From an uncultured Bacillota bacterium (GTDB lineage Bacteria; Bacillota; Clostridia; Oscillospirales; Oscillospiraceae), in contig CALACZ010000201.1 in NCBI GenBank assembly GCA_937890735.1, forward strand, positions 1-6,268: DNA of 6,268 bases. The letters are read 5' to 3'. Below are positions 1 through 3,409 of this stretch, in pieces. Position numbers and translations under genes: made by a program. The notes below the pieces were generated by a model. That model did not search any database, was not told the origin of the DNA, and saw nothing but the letters and a program-made list of their open reading frames with translations. Every line of letters begins with the position of its first letter. The stretch's first letter is position 1.

Positions 1-44
1 GTTACGGTAAAACCAAAAATATGGAATGTGATCGTAACTGGCAT
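1..44 (-). CDS. Small unidentified protein, N-terminal 14 codons only
   Basis: An ATG at 44-42 on the minus strand follows a very strong ribosome binding site (AAAGGAGGTGG, 5 bases from the start). It opens a frame reading MPVTITFHIFGFTV before the window ends. The visible peptide is hydrophobic and beta-branched, with no charged residue. It could be the start of a membrane-associated or very short protein, but the family is not recognised. It has its own promoter and follows the uvrB terminator, so it is a separate transcription unit. Its start lies in a potential hairpin (see the leader entry). The strong binding site and good promoter argue that the gene is real. Its length and function cannot be judged from here. 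Confidence 0.6.
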   Translation of the reverse strand, partial: MPVTITFHIFGFTV

Positions 45-120
45 TTTACCACCTCCTTTACGGAGATGTAGCCACAACCGCCCGCCGTATGTGTGATACT
101 CTGCCCGGGCTTGCGCCCTT
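45..120 (-). promoter_or_regulatory. Structured 5' leader of the small left-edge gene
   Basis: This is the roughly 75-base untranslated leader expected between the promoter at 127-155 and the ATG at 44. Several helices can be drawn by eye in the minus-strand RNA. A GGGC-GCAA-GCCC hairpin with a GNRA-type loop lies at 118-107. A longer arm pairs GCCCG (110-106) with CGGGC (84-80) and contains an inner GTAT/ATAC stem (99-96 with 90-87) around loop CACAC. These two folds share bases 107-110, so they exclude each other. The 3' end folds into the hairpin that masks the ribosome binding site. The leader does not match a riboswitch class I can name. It could be a thermometer, an antisense-controlled mRNA of the type I toxin kind, or simply a stable leader. 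Confidence 0.4.
50..68 (-). promoter_or_regulatory. Hairpin sequestering the Shine-Dalgarno sequence
   Basis: On the minus strand CATCTCC (68-62) pairs with GGAGGTG (56-50) across loop GTAAA. This gives a 7-base-pair stem with one G-U pair that contains the whole core of the ribosome binding site. The fold can be extended by TGGC (74-71) pairing with GCCA (42-39), which encloses the start codon and pairs its last base. Such a fold would lower translation unless it is opened by temperature, a ligand, a trans RNA or ribosome standby binding. The pairing is seen directly; the regulatory effect is inferred. Confidence 0.45.
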
Positions 121-126
121 GGAGCT

Positions 127-155
127 ATCGTAGCATGAACGTAAGAATTTGTCAA
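127..155 (-). promoter_or_regulatory. Sigma-A type promoter of the left-edge gene
   Basis: The minus strand shows a perfect -35 box TTGACA at 155-150, a spacer of exactly 17 bases, and a -10 box TACGAT at 132-127 (four of six consensus bases). Transcription would start near 120 and give a leader of about 75 bases. The -35 box lies 7 bases beyond the uvrB terminator stem, so this promoter restarts transcription directly after the repair cluster ends. It is the best promoter match seen in the window. Confidence 0.65.
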
Positions 156-162
156 TTTATGC

Positions 163-194
163 AAAAGCGCCCTCCCGACCGGGAGGGCGCTTTT
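163..194 (-). terminator. Intrinsic terminator downstream of uvrB
   Basis: A perfect 14-base-pair inverted repeat (arms at 163-176 and 181-194) has a 4-base loop and starts 4 bases after the uvrB stop codon. The stem is GC-rich (GCGCCCTCCC) and flanked by AAAA and TTTT, so it has the T-run of an intrinsic terminator. The symmetric A and T ends mean it could stop transcription from both sides. Its position right after the stop supports it as the end of the uvrB transcript. Confidence 0.85.
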
Positions 195-198
195 ACGT

Positions 199-2169
199 TT
201 ATTTTCCGTTTTCGCCCCTGAGCCTTATGATCTCGTCGCGCAGCACGGCGGCGTATTCGTATTCCATCATCCTGGCGGCTTCCTTCATCTTCTTTTCGAG
301 CTTTTCGATCTCGCGGTCGCGCTCCTGCCGCGTGAGCTTTACGCCGCTTTTGCCCCTGGCGGCGGGGTCGGGGGAGGCGGAGATCTCGATGAGGTCGCGC
401 ACGGATTTCACGATCGTTTTCGGCACGATGCCGTGCGCCTTATTATACTCGTCCTGAATTTTGCGGCGGCGGGCGGTCTCGTCCATGGCGGCGCGCATGG
501 CGGGGGTGATCTTGTCGGCGTAGAGGATGACGCGTCCGCCAGCGTTGCGCGCGGCGCGCCCGATGGTCTGGATCAGGCTCGTTTCCGAGCGCAGGAAGCC
601 CTCCTTATCGGCGTCCAGAATGGCGATGAGCGACACCTCCGGCAGATCCAGACCCTCGCGCAGGAGGTTGATGCCCACGAGCACGTCGAATTTTGCCATG
701 CGCAGGTCGCGGATGATCTCCATGCGCTCCATCGCGCCGATGTCGGAGTGCATATAGCGCACGCGCACGCCGTTCGTCTGCAAATACGCGGTCAGGTCCT
801 CAGCCATTTTTTTCGTGAGCGTGGTGACGAGCGTGCGCTCGCCCTTGGCGGTGGTGGCGTTGATCTCGCCGATGAGGTCGTCGATCTGCCCCTCGATGGG
901 GCGGACGAACACCTCCGGGTCGAGCAGCCCCGTGGGGCGGATGACCTGCTCGGCGACCTGCCCGGCGCGGGACAGCTCATACTCCGCCGGGGTGGCGGAG
1001 ACGTAGATCGCCTGATGGATGCGCTGTTCAAATTCGTCGAACTTGAGCGGGCGGTTGTCATACGCCGACGGCAGGCGGAAGCCGTAATCGACGAGGCTCT
1101 GCTTGCGGGCGTGGTCGCCGTTATACATCGCGCGCACCTGCGGGAGCGTGACGTGGCTCTCGTCCACGAACAGCAGAAAATCGTCGGGGAAATAGTCCAG
1201 CAGCGTGGTCGGCGGCGTGCCGGGGGCGCGCCCGGCGATGACGCGGGAGTAGTTCTCGATGCCGGTGCAGAAGCCGATCTCGGAGAGCATCTCCAGATCG
1301 TACTGCGTGCGCTGGCGGATGCGCTGCGCCTCGATGAGCTTGTCGTGTTCTTCAAAATACTTCACGCGCTCGTACATCTCGTCCTCAATGTCGTGCATGG
1401 CGCGCGCCATTTTCTCTTTGGATGCGACGTAATGCGACGCGGGATAGATGGCGACGTGGTTGAGAACCCGCTCCGGCATCCCGGTGACGGCGTTGATCTG
1501 GCTGATGCGCTCGACCTCGTCGCCGAAAAATTCGATGCGGATCGCCTTGCCCGCCCAGTAGACGGGGTAGACCTCCAGCGTGTCGCCGCGGACGCGGAAG
1601 GTGTTGCGGATGAAGTTGATGTCGTTGCGCTCGTAGCGAATCTCGGTGAGCCGGCGCATGAGCGCGTCGCGGTCCTGCTCCTGCCCGGGGCGCAGCGACA
1701 CGACCATGTTTTTATAGTCGATCGGGTCGCCCAGACCGTAGATGCACGACACGGACGACACGACGATCACATCCCGCCGCTCGGCGAGCGACGACGTTGC
1801 GCTGTGGCGCAGACGCTCGATCTCGTCGTTGATGGCGGAGTCCTTTTCAATGTAGGTGTCGGTGTGGGCGATGTACGCCTCCGGCTGGTAGTAGTCGTAG
1901 TAGGAGACGAAGTATTCCACCGCGTTTTCGGGGAAAAACTCGCGGAACTCTGAGCAGAGCTGCGCCGCGAGCGTCTTGTTGTGCGCCAGCACGAGCGTGG
2001 GTCGGTTGAGGTTGGCGATGATGTTCGCCATGGTAAAGGTCTTGCCCGAGCCGGTCACGCCGAGCAGGACCTGATCGCTCATGCCGAGCTTCACGCCGTT
2101 CGTCAGTTTTTCAATAGCCTGCGGCTGATCGCCCGTGGGGCGGTAGTCGGATACAAGTTTGAAGTCCAT
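199..2169 (-). CDS. uvrB: Excinuclease ABC subunit B (UvrB)
   Basis: UvrB is the damage-verifying subunit of bacterial nucleotide excision repair. It is loaded by UvrA, inserts a beta-hairpin between the DNA strands using a helicase-like ATPase, and then recruits UvrC. The protein has 656 residues, within the family norm. Visible signatures in order are: Walker A GVTGSGKT at 37-44, the aromatic beta-hairpin region YYDYYQPEAYI at 90-100, the DEAD-like box DESH at 336-339, SATPAEYE at 391-398, GINLLREGLDLPEVS at 499-513, motif VI QTIGRAARNAGG at 534-545, and a C-terminal UVR motif at about 620-652 that contacts UvrC and UvrA. The start MDFKLVSDYRPTGDQP was chosen because it fits family N-termini and has GGAGGT 5 bases upstream. 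The frame stays open for 90 more codons into repeats, and these are not part of the gene. No key residue is missing. Confidence 0.98.
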   Translation of the reverse strand: MDFKLVSDYRPTGDQPQAIEKLTNGVKLGMSDQVLLGVTGSGKTFTMANIIANLNRPTLVLAHNKTLAAQLCSEFREFFPENAVEYFVSYYDYYQPEAYIAHTDTYIEKDSAINDEIERLRHSATSSLAERRDVIVVSSVSCIYGLGDPIDYKNMVVSLRPGQEQDRDALMRRLTEIRYERNDINFIRNTFRVRGDTLEVYPVYWAGKAIRIEFFGDEVERISQINAVTGMPERVLNHVAIYPASHYVASKEKMARAMHDIEDEMYERVKYFEEHDKLIEAQRIRQRTQYDLEMLSEIGFCTGIENYSRVIAGRAPGTPPTTLLDYFPDDFLLFVDESHVTLPQVRAMYNGDHARKQSLVDYGFRLPSAYDNRPLKFDEFEQRIHQAIYVSATPAEYELSRAGQVAEQVIRPTGLLDPEVFVRPIEGQIDDLIGEINATTAKGERTLVTTLTKKMAEDLTAYLQTNGVRVRYMHSDIGAMERMEIIRDLRMAKFDVLVGINLLREGLDLPEVSLIAILDADKEGFLRSETSLIQTIGRAARNAGGRVILYADKITPAMRAAMDETARRRKIQDEYNKAHGIVPKTIVKSVRDLIEISASPDPAARGKSGVKLTRQERDREIEKLEKKMKEAARMMEYEYAAVLRDEIIRLRGENGK

Positions 2170-2174
2170 AGATG

Positions 2175-2200
2175 ACCTCCCGGCGCGCCCGCGGGCGCGC
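2175..2200 (-). promoter_or_regulatory. uvrB ribosome binding site with abutting GC hairpin
   Basis: The Shine-Dalgarno sequence GGAGGT (2180-2175) lies 5 bases before the uvrB ATG. Two bases upstream of it sits a very GC-rich palindrome, arms GCGCGCCC (2183-2190) and GGGCGCGC (2193-2200). It folds into a tight hairpin that leaves the binding site just free. Such a hairpin could affect ribosome access or protect the mRNA 5' end. The structure is seen directly; any effect is inferred. It lacks a T-run and so is unlikely to be a terminator. Confidence 0.5.
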
Positions 2201-2299
2201 GAAGTAATAGAGAATAGTGAAGAGGAAAGAAGTGGGGATTTAGTCGTGATGCAGAGGAGGAACTTGCCCCTCCCGCGCGGTAAAATATCACAAATTTGA
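2201..2299 (-). other. Upstream region of uvrB without repeats
   Basis: This stretch between the first repeat unit and the uvrB hairpin has no credible ORF. Its minus strand is strongly pyrimidine-rich (CT-rich from about 2265 to 2204), and its plus strand is correspondingly purine-rich. The only promoter-like element I can point to is an extended -10 (TG-A-TATTTT) at 2290-2282 on the minus strand, with no convincing -35. It would give a leader of about 105 bases for uvrB. No GAAC-N4-GTTC LexA-type operator is present. Whether uvrB is transcribed from here or by read-through from uvrA-radC cannot be decided by eye. Confidence 0.25.
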
Positions 2300-2354
2300 A
2301 TGCACCAATGCAAATCCGCACGCACCTGTAGGGGCGGACGCCTCTGTCCGCCCG
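2300..2354 (+). repeat. Hairpin repeat unit 1 (type A, plus orientation)
   Basis: The unit has a leading box ATGCACCAATGC (from 2300), then TGTAGGGG (2327-2334), then a hairpin with stem GGGCGGAC (2332-2339), loop GCCTCT (2340-2345) and stem GTCCGCCC (2346-2353), ending in G. It matches unit 3 on the other strand with a single difference across the 28-base core, at the second loop position. The 17 bases from 2291 match 14 of 17 bases at the same place ahead of unit 3, so the repeat extends beyond the hairpin. It is non-coding, and the frames open across it are by-products of the repeat. Confidence 0.85.
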
Positions 2355-2377
2355 GCGGCACAAACCCGCAAACCCGA

Positions 2378-2434
2378 ACGCACCATCGGCGAAAACGTAC
2401 GACGTTTGTAGGGGTCGATGCCCACATCGACCCG
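2378..2434 (+). repeat. Hairpin repeat unit 2 (type B, plus orientation)
   Basis: The unit has the leading box ACGCACCATCGGCGA (2378-2392), then TGTAGGGG (2407-2414), then stem GGGTCGATG (2412-2420), loop CCCA (2421-2424), stem CATCGACCC (2425-2433), ending in G. The outer scaffold is the same as type A but the stem body is TCGATG instead of CGGAC. The 27 bases from 2408 are identical to the reverse complement of unit 4. The linker separating it from unit 1 matches, in length and in its 15-base box, the linker between units 4 and 3. Confidence 0.85.
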
Positions 2435-2546
2435 CACACCGCACCTGCAAAATCGCATGATTTGGGTGATTTGCAAATGCCATCAAATTTGCGTAGGGGA
2501 ATGTTACGTTTTTATGATACGTTGCGGAAAATTTGCCATTGCCCCA
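2435..2546. other. AT-richer centre between the two repeat modules
   Basis: This 112-base segment is the axis about which the two repeat modules face each other, and it is visibly richer in A and T than its surroundings. It has no gene. It contains several imperfect inverted repeats built on CAAAT/ATTTG, a near-exact direct repeat of 10 bases (ATGTTACGTT at 2501-2510 and ATGATACGTT at 2514-2523), and a possible decayed fifth unit: GTAGGGG at 2493-2499, with GGGGAATG (2496-2503) able to pair with CATTGCCCC (2537-2545). Hexamers close to a -10 box occur on both strands (TATGAT, TATCAT), but none has a good -35 partner. Confidence 0.35.
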
Positions 2547-2604
2547 CGGGCGGACAGAGCCGTCCGCCCCTACAGGACGTTGTGCGTGGTCGCCGATGGT
2601 GCGT
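2547..2604 (-). repeat. Hairpin repeat unit 3 (type A, minus orientation)
   Basis: Read on the minus strand, the box ACGCACCATCGGCGA (2604-2590) is identical to that of unit 2. It is followed by TGTAGGGG (2574-2567), stem GGGCGGAC (2569-2562), loop GGCTCT (2561-2556) and stem GTCCGCCC (2555-2548). The hairpin is type A, while the leading box matches the type B unit of the opposite module. The box therefore does not dictate which stem follows. Just ahead, bases 2605-2620 hold a small extra palindrome, GCAATT-TTGC-AATTGC. Confidence 0.85.
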
Positions 2605-2627
2605 GCAATTTTGCAATTGCGTACTGC

Positions 2628-2684
2628 CGGGTCGATGTGGGCATCGACCCCTACGGAGATTTTGCGGGGTTGCCGAGGGCGCAT
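2628..2684 (-). repeat. Hairpin repeat unit 4 (type B, minus orientation)
   Basis: On the minus strand this unit begins with a diverged box ATGCGCCCTCGGCAA (2684-2670; 11 of 15 bases match units 2 and 3). It continues with GTAGGGG (2654-2648) and the type B hairpin: stem GGGTCGATG (2650-2642), loop CCCA (2641-2638), stem CATCGACCC (2637-2629). The box starts at the base right after the radC stop codon, so the repeat is flush with the gene end. Being the first structure downstream of radC, the hairpin would be transcribed and could protect the 3' end of a uvrA-radC mRNA. It has no T-run, so it does not look like a terminator. Confidence 0.8.
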
Positions 2685-3389
2685 TCAGCCTGCCGTCTCA
2701 ATTTTTGCCGGGATCTGCTCCATCATGCCGTCGGACGCCATGGAGATGAAATCGCCGTCGGCGACGATGATGTGATCGACGAGCGTGACGCCCACAGCGT
2801 CCAGCGCCGTTTGCAGAGCGCGGGTCGTTTCGCGGTCCTCGCGGCTGGCGAGGGCGATGCCGCTGGGGTGGTTATGCGCCACCACGACGGACGTAGCGTT
2901 GCGCTCGAGCGCGGTCTTGATGACCTTGCGGATGGAGATGGCGGCGGTGTTCATGCAGCCGCGGTGGATGAGGCGGCAGTCGAGCACCTTGCATTTGCCG
3001 TCCAGGCACAAAAGCCACACGACCTCCTCCTGCTCGCCCATAAAATACGGCAGCAGATACTGCCCGCATTTGGTCGTGGTGTCGAGTACGCGGTCAAAAT
3101 CGGCGCGGCAGATCATATGCCGCCGCTCCATCTGCAAAAACAGCAGCAGATACTCCGCCGTCCGCTCGCCCACGCCCTCGACCTCCAGAAGCGCGGCGCG
3201 GTCCGCCTCCAGAACGCCGGAGAGCGACTCAAAGCGCTGCAGCAGCCGGTGCGCCAGCTCGTTCGTGTCGCCGCGCGGGATGACCTGATACAGCGCGACC
3301 TCCAGAAGCTGCACATCGGACAGGCTGTCCATGCCGAACTGTTCGATCTGCCGGCGCATCCGCGCCCGGTGTCCCTCATGCACGACCAT
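2685..3389 (-). CDS. radC: RadC family JAMM/MPN-domain protein
   Basis: This is a RadC (UPF0758/DUF2466 type) protein of 234 residues, the usual length. The N-terminal part (about 1-90) carries the helix-hairpin-helix-like segment LLEVEGVGERTAEYLL at 67-82. The C-terminal JAMM metalloprotease-like domain has the full zinc-site pattern: H172-x-H174 in HNHPSG, S182 and D185, with acidic candidates for the upstream glutamate at 120-122. The early link of RadC to DNA repair in E. coli was later questioned, and the true substrate is unknown. The start at 3389 (MVVHEGHRARMRRQ) is preferred because AGGAGG lies 8 bases upstream and it fits family N-termini. The more distal in-frame start near 3485 would overlap uvrA. 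It lies 20 bases after uvrA, implying co-transcription with a core repair gene. Confidence 0.95.
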   Translation of the reverse strand: MVVHEGHRARMRRQIEQFGMDSLSDVQLLEVALYQVIPRGDTNELAHRLLQRFESLSGVLEADRAALLEVEGVGERTAEYLLLFLQMERRHMICRADFDRVLDTTTKCGQYLLPYFMGEQEEVVWLLCLDGKCKVLDCRLIHRGCMNTAAISIRKVIKTALERNATSVVVAHNHPSGIALASREDRETTRALQTALDAVGVTLVDHIIVADGDFISMASDGMMEQIPAKIETAG

Positions 3390-3409
3390 TCCGCATCCCT
3401 CCTCTTGAT

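Noticed and set aside
433..1953. A 506-codon open frame on the plus strand opposite uvrB
   Set aside because: It lies wholly antisense to a fully conserved uvrB, has low-complexity composition typical of the complement of GC-rich coding sequence, and shows no recognisable domain.
2493..2520. Plus-strand promoter (TTGCGT, 18-base spacer, TATGAT)
   Set aside because: The -35 match is poor, and no plus-strand gene lies downstream.
2628..2654. Intrinsic terminator after radC
   Set aside because: The hairpin is strong, but no T-run follows it on the minus strand, and the same hairpin occurs in the other orientation at unit 2.
2300..2684. CRISPR array
   Set aside because: Units are inverted relative to each other, the intervening linkers are themselves similar, spacing is irregular, and no cas gene is in view.
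2300..2684. Integron attC sites or a complete insertion sequence
   Set aside because: There is no integrase or transposase frame, no terminal inverted repeats enclosing a gene, and the hairpins are short and perfect rather than attC-like with bulged bases.
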